Assembly: GCF_036880985.1 (NCBI RefSeq)
Contig: NZ_JBAJNO010000009.1
Coordinates: 2,578,501-2,642,500, forward strand
Length of the DNA: 64,000 bases
Direction of reading: 5' to 3'
Source: Limibacter armeniacum
Lineage (GTDB): Bacteria; Bacteroidota; Bacteroidia; Cytophagales; Flammeovirgaceae
The position numbers were made by a program, and so were the translations under genes. Shown here in pieces: positions 36,703 through 46,191 of this stretch. Positions within the stretch are counted from its first letter, which is position 1. The number at the start of each line of letters is the position of its first letter. The notes below the pieces were generated by a model. It saw nothing but the letters and a program-made list of their open reading frames with translations, ran no database searches and had not been told where the DNA came from.

Positions 36703-39285
36703 ATGAATATTCCATTCCGACAGTTATCCGCTAGCTTGATAATTATAATTGGGTTTCTTGGCTGTAAAACTTCTCAACCAGGCACACCTCCAGAACCTAA
36801 TATTGTTATTGAAGAGACAGATGACTCGACTTCTATTGTAGAAGAATTAATGAAACAACCAGCTTCTAGACCCGCTTGGGCTCAGGAAAAAGGGGTGTAT
36901 CATCCAGAACAGACAAAGTTTTTTGATCTAAAAAACACTAAACTTGATATTCGCTTTGACTGGGAAAACCAATATGTCATAGGAAAAGCTACCTTAACTA
37001 TGGCGCCATATTTTTATCCACAGGAAAAAATAATCTTGGATGCCAAAGGATTTGATATCAATGCTGTTGAACTGAAAAGTTCTAATGGGAACCAGTCTTT
37101 GAAATATAATTATGATGGTTTACTGTTGACCATTTCTCTTGACAAGACTTACAATCGTAATGAGACCATTGATATCATTATAGATTATATAGCCAAGCCT
37201 AATGAACTTCAAAGTATGGGCAGCGATGCCATCACTTCTGATAAGGGTTTATACTTTATCAACCCGTTAGGTAAGGAAACAGGAAAACCTCAACAGATTT
37301 GGACACAAGGTGAGACAGAAGCCAGCTCTTGCTGGTTCCCAACTTTTGATGCGCCGAATGTCAAAACCAAGCAGGAAATTTATATCACTGTTGAAGACCG
37401 TTTCAAGACTATTTCAAATGGAAAGCTTATCAGTCAACAGCAAAATAAAGATGGCTCCCGCACAGATTACTGGAAGCAAGAACTACCACACGCTCCTTAC
37501 CTATTTGCAATGGCTGTAGGAGAATTTGCTATTGTTGAAGATACTTGGAATGGAAAAAAGGTCGGTTATGTTGTTGAGTCTGAGTTTGAGCAATATGCCA
37601 AAGATATCTTCGGTAATACACCTGAGATGATGACATTCTACTCTAAAGTGTTTAACTATGATTTTGCTTGGGACAAATACTACCAGATTGTTGTAAGAGA
37701 CTTTGTTTCAGGTGCCATGGAAAATACCTCAGCTTCTATTTTTATGGAAAGTCTTCAAGTAGATGACAGAACACTTTTAGATCAAAGCTGGGATTTCATC
37801 ATTGCTCATGAGCTGATTCACCACTGGTTCGGCGATTTGGTTACTTGTGAATCATGGGCAAACCTTCCACTTAATGAATCATTTGCTAATTACGGCGAAT
37901 ATCTATGGATAGAACATAAGTATGGTCCTGATGAAGCTGAAATGCACAAGGAACAGGAATTGATGCAGTACTTATATGAGGCCACAAGCAAACAAGTGCC
38001 GCTTATCAGATACCATTATAAAGACAGGGAAGATATGTTTGACAGCCACTCTTATGCAAAAGGAGGGGTGATCATGCATATGCTTCGCAAGACAGTAGGG
38101 GATGATGCTTTTTTCGCTGCTATTCACGATTATCTTGAGAAAAAGGAATTTGATGACGCTGAAATTCATGACCTCCGTCTTTCTTTCGAAGCTGTAACTG
38201 GTCAAGACCTAAACTGGTTCTTCAATCAGTGGTTTATGTCATCTGGTCACCCAACAATCACGGTCTCTCAATCTTACGATCATGGTAAAGTAACCCTACA
38301 GATAGCTCAAACTCAAAACCAAGAGTACACTCCTGTATACAGAATACCATTGACTGTAGATATTTGGGAAGGGGGAAATAAACGCAGAGAAACTATTACA
38401 CTGACAAAAGCTGAAGAGTCCTTTTCATTTCCAGTTTCTCAATCACCTGAATTAGTCCTTTTTGACGCTGAACGTATAATCCCTGGAATTGTACACCACG
38501 AAAAGACAACCGAAGAACTTGCTTTTCAAGCTAAATATGCTGAAAATATTATCCACAGGCTTCATGCATTAAATAACCTCACTGATCTGATCAGTACAAA
38601 CGAGGAAGTAGGAGAGATCTTCTATAGAAGTCTAAAGGACAATAGTTGGGCTATTAGAGAATTAGCTGCTGAGAGTTTTGAAAAGTATACAGGCTCTTTA
38701 ATGAGTAAAGTAAGACCTACTATCAAGGATATGATAATTAAGGACCCGAAGTCAATGGTCAGAGTAGCAGCCTTAAACACCTATACATCTATTGAGCCTA
38801 ATAGTTTACTTAGGGTTCAGGAAGCCTTGAGCGACTCTTCTTATTCTGTACTAGCCACAGCTTTGTACAAATACATTGAATTGGGTGGAAATAATCCAAC
38901 TGAGCTTTACTCTAAATATGAGGATGTTGACAACCTCAATATCATTATCGTACTAGCTGACTACTATGCTTACCATAAAATCCCTGAGAAAGTAGAGTGG
39001 TTTGGAAATAAGCTTAATAAGATTAGTGACCATGAGAAAGCTTACCTATTTAACTACTTAGGTACTTATGCCATGCAGCAACCGGAAGATGTTCAAATGA
39101 GAGCCGCTGAGATATTAATCAAATATGCAGAAAACAGTATTAATTATCACACTAGAATAGGGGCTTATCAAGGACTGTCTCTTTTGAATGAAAAGCCTGA
39201 GATTGATGCATTAGTGAAAAAAATTGCCAATAAGGAGGTACATCCAGAGGTTATCAGTAATCTGAGATCTTTAGGTGTACTCTAA
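36703..39285 (+). CDS. M1 family aminopeptidase, lipoprotein, with HEAT-like C-terminus
   Basis: 860 residues from the ATG at 36703, chosen because it starts a lipoprotein signal (LSASLIIIIGFLGC, lipidated Cys21); in-frame starts further upstream (GTG 36628, ATG 36649) bury that signal. The exopeptidase motif GAMEN is at 337-341 and the zinc site is HELIHHW (His369, His373, catalytic Glu370) with Glu392 as third ligand. The C-terminal part (about residues 600-860) is made of helical HEAT-like repeats (ERTIAREL-like AIRELAAESFEKY). It trims N-terminal residues from peptides in the periplasm. It is monocistronic. Confidence 0.93.
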   Translation: MNIPFRQLSASLIIIIGFLGCKTSQPGTPPEPNIVIEETDDSTSIVEELMKQPASRPAWAQEKGVYHPEQTKFFDLKNTKLDIRFDWENQYVIGKATLTMAPYFYPQEKIILDAKGFDINAVELKSSNGNQSLKYNYDGLLLTISLDKTYNRNETIDIIIDYIAKPNELQSMGSDAITSDKGLYFINPLGKETGKPQQIWTQGETEASSCWFPTFDAPNVKTKQEIYITVEDRFKTISNGKLISQQQNKDGSRTDYWKQELPHAPYLFAMAVGEFAIVEDTWNGKKVGYVVESEFEQYAKDIFGNTPEMMTFYSKVFNYDFAWDKYYQIVVRDFVSGAMENTSASIFMESLQVDDRTLLDQSWDFIIAHELIHHWFGDLVTCESWANLPLNESFANYGEYLWIEHKYGPDEAEMHKEQELMQYLYEATSKQVPLIRYHYKDREDMFDSHSYAKGGVIMHMLRKTVGDDAFFAAIHDYLEKKEFDDAEIHDLRLSFEAVTGQDLNWFFNQWFMSSGHPTITVSQSYDHGKVTLQIAQTQNQEYTPVYRIPLTVDIWEGGNKRRETITLTKAEESFSFPVSQSPELVLFDAERIIPGIVHHEKTTEELAFQAKYAENIIHRLHALNNLTDLISTNEEVGEIFYRSLKDNSWAIRELAAESFEKYTGSLMSKVRPTIKDMIIKDPKSMVRVAALNTYTSIEPNSLLRVQEALSDSSYSVLATALYKYIELGGNNPTELYSKYEDVDNLNIIIVLADYYAYHKIPEKVEWFGNKLNKISDHEKAYLFNYLGTYAMQQPEDVQMRAAEILIKYAENSINYHTRIGAYQGLSLLNEKPEIDALVKKIANKEVHPEVISNLRSLGVL

Positions 39286-39303
39286 AATTATTGAGAGTTG
39301 AAA

Positions 39304-39348
39304 AATCAAAAAGGGCAACTTGAGTGTTTCAAGTTGCCCTTTTTGATT
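39304..39348. terminator. Long bidirectional terminator overlapping the DUF4199 stop codon
   Basis: 20-bp perfect stem (39304-39323 with 39329-39348; core AAAAAGGGCAACTTGA) with a 5-base loop. It begins 19 bases after the M1 stop and covers the last base pair of the DUF4199 stop codon. Confidence 0.9.
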
Positions 39349-39886
39349 AAGATTTCTTCATGATCAGCATAAAAAGAAAAGTTAGAAATGTCCCTGCCAT
39401 AAACATTCCCATACTTTGGTCCAGTGCCAATTCACTAGGCGTTATATTCTGTACTGCTTTATACTGTTGTTCAAATGCTTCAAATTGCTCCTTAAACTTC
39501 TCAGGTGTTAAGGATTCTTGCATCATCTGCTTTACATCATTGATTACAGTAATTGCCTCCTGCTTATAAATGCTGATGATCCCATGGTTGGAATCAACAT
39601 ATTGCATTAAACCATAGAGTAATGCCATATAAACAACAGAAGCAACAATATTTAATGTAAAACCCAGTACAATACCACCTTGTGCCCTCAGTTTATAATT
39701 ATTTTGCCTGTCACGGTAATACCACATTCCTCCTGCGAAGAATACACCATAAAGTCCCAAGTACATGTACTTGTACCTACCAAAAGGATTTAGGTCTAAT
39801 CCGTGAAGTACCAGTATATATAAAAAACAGGCTATGGCAGCAAGAATCCCGGCCACAATACCAGTGGTAAAAAGCTGTTTATTCAT
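39347..39886 (-). CDS. DUF4199 membrane protein
   Basis: 179 residues with four membrane segments (about 8-28, 41-58, 71-95, 156-175) and a helical loop between the third and fourth (EQFEAFEQQYKAVQN). The pattern, with GIVAGILAAIACFLYILV at the start and GGIVLGFTLNIVAS in the third helix, matches DUF4199, a Bacteroidota family of unknown function often found beside glycosyltransferase or dihydroorotase genes. It begins 27 bases after the dihydroorotase stop on the same strand, so the two form an operon. Confidence 0.85.
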   Translation of the reverse strand: MNKQLFTTGIVAGILAAIACFLYILVLHGLDLNPFGRYKYMYLGLYGVFFAGGMWYYRDRQNNYKLRAQGGIVLGFTLNIVASVVYMALLYGLMQYVDSNHGIISIYKQEAITVINDVKQMMQESLTPEKFKEQFEAFEQQYKAVQNITPSELALDQSMGMFMAGTFLTFLFMLIMKKS

Positions 39887-39913
39887 AGTTTTATTTTTCG
39901 ATAAACCAGTTGC

Positions 39914-41200
39914 TTATCGGTTTTTAAGTTCATCCTGCAATACTGCCTGATCCTTATTGAAAATACCCAATGCTTTTCCTTTTAGGCTTACACCAATAAA
40001 AGGAGTGTTTTTTGATTTGGACTTGATGTCTTTTTCTGTGAAAGTCCAATCCGCATGCTCATCAAAGATTGTCAGGCAAGCTTTTGCTCCTTCTTCAATA
40101 ACAGGTTGTTGAAGCTTCAAGACCTTTCTTGGACCCTCAGTCAGTTTTTCAATAATTACATCAATTGATACACTGTCTGGCTTTTTGGATACCAACGCTG
40201 CAAATGCAGTTTCAAGCCCTAACATACCAAAGTCTGACAAGTCAAACTCCAGGTCTTTGCTTTCTTGGTCTTGTGGCAAGTGACTTGAGGTAATTGCATC
40301 GATTGTCCCATCTTGAATGCCATTCCAAAGAGCTTGTACATCTGACTCACCTCTAAACGGAGGCTTCACCTTAAGGTTTGTATCGAAATCAGACAGATCA
40401 GTGTCTTTAAAATATAAATGGTGTGCATTTACATCACATGTAACAGACAAACCTTCTTCTTTAGCTTTTCGGATAATATCCACAGCTTTTGCTGTTGATA
40501 TATTTGAGAAGTGCATTTGGCCACCTGTGTAACGAAGAATTGAAACTGACCTTTCAATGGCAATTTCTTCTGCAATTGAAGGAATTCCTCTTGTTCCCAT
40601 TAGGGTACTTGTTATTCCTTCATGCATGTGCCCACCTTCTGTCATAGTAGGCTCTTCTGGCAAATCAATGATAAGTCCATCAAAAGCCTGCACATACATC
40701 AGTGCACGTTTCAATACACCTAAATTCCAAGATGAGTGTGTACCATCAGAAAAAGCTACAGCACCTGCATGATACAAGTCTGTCATTTCTGTCATTTCCT
40801 CCCCTTTACAGCTTTTAGTCATCGCTGCAATTACATGCATATTAACGGGTTGGAAAAAGCTTCTTGCTTTTACAAACTCAACAGACTCTTTGGTTTCTAA
40901 TGCAGGGTAAGTATTTGGCAAAACAGCAAGGTCTGTAAATCCACCAAAAGCAGCCGACCTACTTAGCGAATTGACGTCATCCTTGAACTCAAAGCCCGGT
41001 TCCGTCAAAGATGCTCTCAAGTCAAACCAACCAGCAGATACGGATAGTCCTTCAGCATTTATAGTATGTGCAGCTTCCGCTGCCTCATGCTCAGTAATTT
41101 GCTCAATGACCCCATTCTTGATCAAAATATTCACCTGTTTGTTATGAAACGGTGTGTTAGGACTAACAACTTTAATCCCCTTGAGCAGTACTTCATTCAT
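39914..41200 (-). CDS. Dihydroorotase-like amidohydrolase lacking metal ligands (probably non-catalytic)
   Basis: 428 residues over the full length of class I dihydroorotase (PGxxD-type start AGWFDLRASLTEPGFE, ISTAKAVDIIRKAK, VNAHHLYF, KVKPPFR). The metal-binding DxHxHxR of active enzymes reads Asp60-Leu-Arg62-Ala-Ser64-Leu-Thr66, so both histidines and the substrate arginine are lost, and the catalytic Asp of the DHAP motif is Ser306 (TSSHLPQ). Such degenerate proteins occur in other Bacteroidota and, as PyrC' in Pseudomonas, scaffold aspartate transcarbamoylase; this is the likely role here. An active PyrC should exist elsewhere in the genome. It has a consensus promoter. Confidence 0.88.
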   Translation of the reverse strand: MNEVLLKGIKVVSPNTPFHNKQVNILIKNGVIEQITEHEAAEAAHTINAEGLSVSAGWFDLRASLTEPGFEFKDDVNSLSRSAAFGGFTDLAVLPNTYPALETKESVEFVKARSFFQPVNMHVIAAMTKSCKGEEMTEMTDLYHAGAVAFSDGTHSSWNLGVLKRALMYVQAFDGLIIDLPEEPTMTEGGHMHEGITSTLMGTRGIPSIAEEIAIERSVSILRYTGGQMHFSNISTAKAVDIIRKAKEEGLSVTCDVNAHHLYFKDTDLSDFDTNLKVKPPFRGESDVQALWNGIQDGTIDAITSSHLPQDQESKDLEFDLSDFGMLGLETAFAALVSKKPDSVSIDVIIEKLTEGPRKVLKLQQPVIEEGAKACLTIFDEHADWTFTEKDIKSKSKNTPFIGVSLKGKALGIFNKDQAVLQDELKNR

Positions 41201-41238
41201 GATATTGGAAAATTATGTCGAAAGAAACTGAATCGGCA

Positions 41239-41269
41239 CAAAAGTAACTTAGTGAGGGGAGTTATCAAA
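41239..41269 (-). promoter_or_regulatory. Promoter of the dihydroorotase-like gene
   Basis: Minus strand TTTG (41269-41266), a 19-base spacer, then TACTTTTG (41246-41239): an exact Bacteroidota consensus, 39 bases before the ATG. It separates this operon from the partner-switching genes upstream. Confidence 0.65.
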
Positions 41270-41331
41270 AGGAGGGAAGCACAAAGGCTTCTGCAAACTG
41301 AGATATATTCTCATGATTTTGCTGAAGCCCT

Positions 41332-41745
41332 TCAAAGTTTTTTATAAAGTTGACAGATATTTGTATTTCCGTCTTTATAAACCTGAATATGGTCAATTAT
41401 CTTTTTAACGAGAATTAAGCCCATGCCGCCTGTCTTACGTTGCTTTACAACTTCTGTCATATTCGGAACACAGTAGGAAGCAATATCAAAACAATCACCT
41501 TGATCTTTAATCTCGATCAATACTTCATTCTCATTTCGTCCTGGCCTGATGGAAACCTCAATAGCTTCCTCATGATTCTCCTGATTTGAATGAATCATAC
41601 GATTAGCACAAACCTCATCCACCGCCAAGACAATCATATTGACAAGGTTCGCCGGCACTTGTCTTTCATATAGTACTCCAGAGACAAAGTGCCGTAACAT
41701 ACCCAAATTAGATGTATTACAGTTTACTGTCTTTTTGTACACCAT
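41332..41745 (-). CDS. Anti-sigma factor-type serine kinase (RsbW/SpoIIAB-like HATPase)
   Basis: 137 residues, one HATPase_c_2 domain. The ATP-binding boxes are LAVDEVCANRMIHSN (N box), IKDQGDCFD (G1) and KTGGMGLILVKKI (G2). RsbW-type proteins bind either a sigma factor or a STAS antagonist, and phosphorylate the antagonist. The gene overlaps the STAS gene by 29 bases, a sign of translational coupling and equimolar production. The target of the kinase (sigma factor or another protein) is not encoded nearby. Confidence 0.9.
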   Translation of the reverse strand: MVYKKTVNCNTSNLGMLRHFVSGVLYERQVPANLVNMIVLAVDEVCANRMIHSNQENHEEAIEVSIRPGRNENEVLIEIKDQGDCFDIASYCVPNMTEVVKQRKTGGMGLILVKKIIDHIQVYKDGNTNICQLYKKL

Positions 41746-42085
41746 CAGTTAATTTTTTAGCGTCTTTCAAAGAGTCCACTATATATAATAGTTGGTCTAA
41801 GCCCAAGATCTTGAAGACAGTTAGTACATTTTCATTCATTCCAAAAAAGACTAGTGTGATATTGTTCTGTTTAAACTCATCCAGTCTGGAAGTAAATACA
41901 CCTATACCTGGTGAAGAAATGTAATCCAACTCACTGCAATCCATTATGATATGGTGCTTACCGTTGTCAACACTCTCTTGTAAAGTGGTATCCAACATCA
42001 ATGCAGAACTTGCATCCAACTCTCCCTTTACACTCACTATGTAATAGTTTCCTTCTTCCTTTATATTTACTTCCATTTGTGACAT
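41717..42085 (-). CDS. STAS-domain anti-sigma factor antagonist (RsbV/SpoIIAA-like)
   Basis: 122 residues from the ATG at 42085; the frame upstream offers only TTG. The STAS fold is clear: YYIVSVKGELDASSALML, then HHIIMDCSELDYISSPGIGVF, with the phosphorylated serine expected in the YISSPG motif, then NITLVFFGMNENVLTVFKILGLDQLL. Dephosphorylated antagonist sequesters the kinase and frees its partner. It is encoded between the PP2C phosphatase and the kinase, the classical partner-switching order. Confidence 0.92.
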   Translation of the reverse strand: MSQMEVNIKEEGNYYIVSVKGELDASSALMLDTTLQESVDNGKHHIIMDCSELDYISSPGIGVFTSRLDEFKQNNITLVFFGMNENVLTVFKILGLDQLLYIVDSLKDAKKLTDGVQKDSKL

Positions 42086-42143
42086 ATTACGTAAGTTTCT
42101 ATAAATTAGTTTCAAACTGCTTCTCAGACAGTACTATAAGCCT

Positions 42144-44186
42144 TTAGAATCGTATTACAATTAGTGTAAAATCATCCTGTAGTCTTCTTTCTCCTAAAAA
42201 ATCAAAGATCTCTTCAAATAGTTTATCACATATCTCTTTTACCGGCAAGCTGTTGTTTTGCTGTAAAAAATCTCTTAGTCTATCATATCCAAACTGCTCC
42301 CTACTGTCCTCCCTTTGAGCCTCTACAATACCATCTGTATAAAGAATCATAACATCACCTTCTTCATATCTCCATTCTTGTGGCATGATAAACTGCTTAT
42401 AGCTTTCATCCCTAAGGATTCCTAGGCCTAGCCCTTTATCCTCAAAATAGAATGCCTTATCTTCTTTTTTCTGGTAATACAGTGTTGGACAATGCCCAGC
42501 CCTTGCAAAGCTTATCAGTTTTTGTCGTGTATCTATATTATAATAAGTAGCTGTAATAAATGCGGACCGTTCCAAGCACCCTGACAAAGCATTATTTGCC
42601 CTAAAAATCAACTCGCTTGGAGACAAGTGCATTCTCACCAACGTCTGGAATATTCCTTTCATTTGGGCCATATTAAAAGCCGCCTTAATCCCTTTTCCTG
42701 CCACATCTGCAATGATCATGGAAAAGAGTCCTTCTTCAGACTTATGGTAATCGTAATAATCTCCTCCTACCTCAATGGCTGACTCAGATATTACGATCAT
42801 TTCCATTTCATCACCACTTTCCCATCTTTTAGGTATCAACCTCTCTTGTACAGTTTTGGCTATCTCAATATTCTTTTTCCATACTTCACCTTCAACAATC
42901 TGCGACATCAATTCCAAATTGTACAGGGCTATACTTGCTTGGTTAGCATAAGATGTAATGCTTTGAAGCATCATCTTATCAAATGCATTATGTATATGGC
43001 AAAGCAAATAAATAGTTCCGAAGAAACGGTCCTCAGAAAGCACCGGAATCACCATAACCGAATGGTATTGCTTTCTTCTTCCTTTTCCGAAATATGGATT
43101 GTATGAGATATTCTTAGGCTGCATCCCATCAAAACCTGCCTGTTCTGTTTCTCTTCTTAACAGCTCTGCCTCTTTTGGTAAAATACCTTCAATCATCAGA
43201 ATGCTTCCATCATGCATTTCAAGCCAAGCCGCATCTGCTTTTACTGTACTTACAGCTGCATCAAAAAGCACTTTATATATTTCCTTTTCACTTTTTCTTT
43301 CTGTTACGGTACTACTCAACTGCCTGAATACCGCAATTTCCTCTATTCGCTTATCATATACAGATGATGTCGGGAGGTTGAAAAGCATGAAAAGAACCGT
43401 AATCACGCCATATATCACTATGAATGTGTATAGTCCAGTCGCAAAAACGTTTTTCAGAAGGTCGTCAGCTAAAAAGAAGTCTTTCTCAAAATAGAATTGT
43501 AAGCTGTTGGCAAAGTATGCCAAACACAGAAGGATAAATACAACTTGAAGAATCCCTGCAATCTTTTGGTTGAAGTTTAATAATGGAATCCATTTAACAT
43601 TGACACTTAACACCAACATCCAAATAACCAAAAGCGCATAAGGGACATTGAAGTATATATCAATAATACCTATCCTAAAAAAGTGACTCATCAATGCCAG
43701 ACCTAGAAACACTTCAAATAAGGTCCATGCTCGCTGCACAAAAATCCCTTTTTCATAAAGAATCATACGCTTCCAAGTCACAAATGCCATGACAAGTACC
43801 ACGATTAGAGCTCCAAACTCAAAATGGAAAAATGTCGAGTACCAATAGGGGTGGAGTGCAAAACGGTCATCATGGAAATACTCAAGGATAATACTAACCA
43901 AGATGGAGACTAATGCACAAACAAAAGCTGTCACAAAAAGCTTCCAGAGCATTTTCTGAAAGTCCAGTTCCTGCCTTCGAACCTCAACAGACCCAAATGC
44001 ATATATGCCTCCAATAAAAAGGTTCAGAGCTAGTCCTTTTACATAGAGGGGTAAGGCTTCCGGGCTAGGGGTAGTAAATATGGCATACTGCTCCCTAATA
44101 CTCAGTAATAAGAGTAAAATCCATCCACAACAGGCTCCAATCAGAGCTAATACCTGAATATTTCTGTTACTCAGAAAAAAAGTCAT
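42144..44186 (-). CDS. Membrane PP2C/SpoIIE-type serine phosphatase with GAF domain
   Basis: 680 residues. About seven to eight membrane segments occupy residues 1-275 (7TM-like sensory part), followed by a GAF-like domain (about 290-430; IYKVLFDAAVSTVKADAAWLEM, VMVIPVLSEDRFFGTIYLL) and the PP2C-type phosphatase domain (about 445-680). Metal-binding residues are seen in EVGGDYYDY, IIADVAGKGIKAAF, LYTDGIVEA and LQDDFTLIVI. It should dephosphorylate the STAS antagonist in response to a membrane or small-molecule signal. It is the first gene of a three-gene operon; the STAS gene follows after 58 bases. Confidence 0.92.
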   Translation of the reverse strand: MTFFLSNRNIQVLALIGACCGWILLLLLSIREQYAIFTTPSPEALPLYVKGLALNLFIGGIYAFGSVEVRRQELDFQKMLWKLFVTAFVCALVSILVSIILEYFHDDRFALHPYWYSTFFHFEFGALIVVLVMAFVTWKRMILYEKGIFVQRAWTLFEVFLGLALMSHFFRIGIIDIYFNVPYALLVIWMLVLSVNVKWIPLLNFNQKIAGILQVVFILLCLAYFANSLQFYFEKDFFLADDLLKNVFATGLYTFIVIYGVITVLFMLFNLPTSSVYDKRIEEIAVFRQLSSTVTERKSEKEIYKVLFDAAVSTVKADAAWLEMHDGSILMIEGILPKEAELLRRETEQAGFDGMQPKNISYNPYFGKGRRKQYHSVMVIPVLSEDRFFGTIYLLCHIHNAFDKMMLQSITSYANQASIALYNLELMSQIVEGEVWKKNIEIAKTVQERLIPKRWESGDEMEMIVISESAIEVGGDYYDYHKSEEGLFSMIIADVAGKGIKAAFNMAQMKGIFQTLVRMHLSPSELIFRANNALSGCLERSAFITATYYNIDTRQKLISFARAGHCPTLYYQKKEDKAFYFEDKGLGLGILRDESYKQFIMPQEWRYEEGDVMILYTDGIVEAQREDSREQFGYDRLRDFLQQNNSLPVKEICDKLFEEIFDFLGERRLQDDFTLIVIRF

Positions 44187-44691
44187 ATAATGCCGTTATA
44201 TTTTTTAGTCCAAGTACTCGCTTGGTCAAAGTCCCTGTAAAAATACACACCTATATTATTAACCACATAGCCTTATATCGCTACATTCATAACTGATCGT
44301 CTAAGCTACCAAAATTCTATTTTTTCATAATTAATTCTTATATCTAATTTAACTAAGCTTAAGACTGTATACTAGTTAATTGTATGGTTGATGATCGTAT
44401 TGACCAAAAAATTAGCTATTTCAGAAATAATTGAATTAAAAAATCTTAAGAGAAATGCAGAGTTCCTCACTTTCCTTTTAAAGATTGATAAAAATTATGA
44501 TAATTTAGGGGTTGACCTAACAACAGGAGCTCTTTAAACTACTGATCGCTTTTAAAGTATAGCCATTATGATCAGCACAGTCCATAAGTCATTAACCTGC
44601 AGGCGACTACCAAGTATAACACTAAACTTATTTGCCCTTACTTCTTAACAAGATTCTATAATAGATGGGCTAATATTAACCAAGCTGAGAC
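44187..44691. other. Divergent region between the phosphatase operon and the Omp85-like gene
   Basis: 505 AT-rich bases. Apart from one short frame at 44391-44537 (listed separately) I see no gene and no exact TAnnTTTG promoter. Confidence 0.4.
44391..44537 (+). CDS. Possible small protein of 48 residues
   Basis: ATG-TAA frame starting MIVLTKKLAISEIIELKNLK and ending VDLTTGAL. Leu, Lys and Glu are arranged like an amphipathic helix, but there is no ribosome site or family match, and a chance frame of this length is quite possible in AT-rich DNA. Confidence 0.22.
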   Translation: MIVLTKKLAISEIIELKNLKRNAEFLTFLLKIDKNYDNLGVDLTTGAL

Positions 44692-46191
44692 TTGCATTAT
44701 ATTCGACAAATATTACTTCATTATAGCAGAAAACATTTACTTCCACTCATCATAATAAGCCCGTTGTTATTAACAGGTAGTTTTTTGTGTGCTCAAACCA
44801 CTATGAGCACTACAGACTCAACTTTGATTTCCTTACAACGATATTTAGCTGACTCAACTGGAGCTGTCTATATCAAAGACATCAACCTAAGTGGAAATCA
44901 AGTTACAAAGGATAAGATTATCTACAGGGAATTGGAAATGCAGCCTGGTGTATTATTACCTAAACAAGACATTGATGAGTTTTTCAAAAGTGAACGTAAC
45001 AAGCTAATCAATACAGATTTATTTGAGGAAGTGAACCTCAGTATTGAAGAGGAAGGGAAAGACTCCTTGAATGTTCATATCGCTGTCAAGGAAAGGTGGT
45101 ACACATGGCCAATTCCTATACTTGAGCTTGCCGACCGGAATTTCAATGAATGGTGGAATAACCGTGGAGGCGATTTCAGCCGTCTTCAGTATGGCATTAT
45201 GTTCAAGCGAAGAAACTTCAGAGGAAGAAAAGAGTCATTGGACCTACTTATGAGGTTTGGCTTTTCGAATGTATTCAGAATTAACTATAATATCCCATTT
45301 CTTGATAAACAACAGAAAACTAGTTTGAGCTTTGGTGCCAGTTACAGCGAGACTCACACTGTCGCGTACGCAACTAAATTCAATAAATTTGTTGAGGTAT
45401 CAAATGAGGAAAATGTTCTTCAAAAACAATGGGCAGGATATGTATCGGTAGGTAAGCGCATAGGTTTTTATGACTACCACAGGGTTTCATTAGGGTACTC
45501 TTCCGGAGCCATTGCTGATACCGTTGCTGAGCTAAACCCTAACTACTTCCTTGGTGGCCGCAAAAGCCAAAAGTTTTTCAAACTTAGTTATAGCTATGCC
45601 AAAGACATGCGAGATATACGTGTGTATCCTCTAAATGGCTATTTCGTACGTGGAAGCTTTGAAAAAAATGGACTAGGTGTATTTGATGATCTCAACTCAA
45701 TAGTCATTGAGGGTGATTACTTTAAATACACTCCTATCTCCAAACGCTTCTTCCATGAACTTGGAGCAACATTCAAAACATCATTCCCTGCACTTCAACC
45801 TTATCAGGAAATGAGAGCCTTAGGCTATACAACCAAAATTTTACGTGGATACGATAATTACGTTGTTGAGGGACAACACCTGGGTATATTCAAAAATACT
45901 TTGCGATTTAAAGCGCTCAGTAAAAAATTAAACCTTAAAAAAATAATCCCTCTGAAATACTTTAGTAGTATCCCAATAGAAGTATACCTGAAATCTTATG
46001 CAGATGCTGGATATATCTCTTCACAGGTTGTTACAGAAACCAACGAGAGACTCACAAATAATCTTCTATTAGGTTGGGGAACAGGTGTTGACGTAGTCAC
46101 ATTTTATAACACCACTTTTAGACTTGAATATTCCCTAAATAAACATGACTTAAGTGGTGCGTTTTACCTCTATTTTAAATCTACTTTTTAA
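44692..46191 (+). CDS. Omp85/BamA-superfamily outer-membrane protein with one POTRA domain
   Basis: 499 residues beginning at a TTG: a stop codon lies two codons upstream, and the first ATG would remove the signal peptide (LLPLIIISPLLLTGSFLCAQ). After it comes a single POTRA domain (about 58-132; VYIKDINLSGNQVTKDKIIYRELEM, NTDLFEEVNLSIEE, VHIAVKERWYTWP) and then a beta-barrel to residue 499 (FKRRNFRGRKESL, YFVRGSFEKNG, MRALGYTTKILRGYDNYVVEGQH). Full BamA has five POTRA domains, so this is a shorter superfamily member, perhaps related to lipid or surface-protein transport. It is convergent with an ArsR gene. Confidence 0.85.
   Translation: MHYIRQILLHYSRKHLLPLIIISPLLLTGSFLCAQTTMSTTDSTLISLQRYLADSTGAVYIKDINLSGNQVTKDKIIYRELEMQPGVLLPKQDIDEFFKSERNKLINTDLFEEVNLSIEEEGKDSLNVHIAVKERWYTWPIPILELADRNFNEWWNNRGGDFSRLQYGIMFKRRNFRGRKESLDLLMRFGFSNVFRINYNIPFLDKQQKTSLSFGASYSETHTVAYATKFNKFVEVSNEENVLQKQWAGYVSVGKRIGFYDYHRVSLGYSSGAIADTVAELNPNYFLGGRKSQKFFKLSYSYAKDMRDIRVYPLNGYFVRGSFEKNGLGVFDDLNSIVIEGDYFKYTPISKRFFHELGATFKTSFPALQPYQEMRALGYTTKILRGYDNYVVEGQHLGIFKNTLRFKALSKKLNLKKIIPLKYFSSIPIEVYLKSYADAGYISSQVVTETNERLTNNLLLGWGTGVDVVTFYNTTFRLEYSLNKHDLSGAFYLYFKSTF

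Noticed and set aside
43099-43494. 131-residue plus-strand frame
   Set aside because: Antisense to the phosphatase gene; serine-rich composition typical of a reversed frame.
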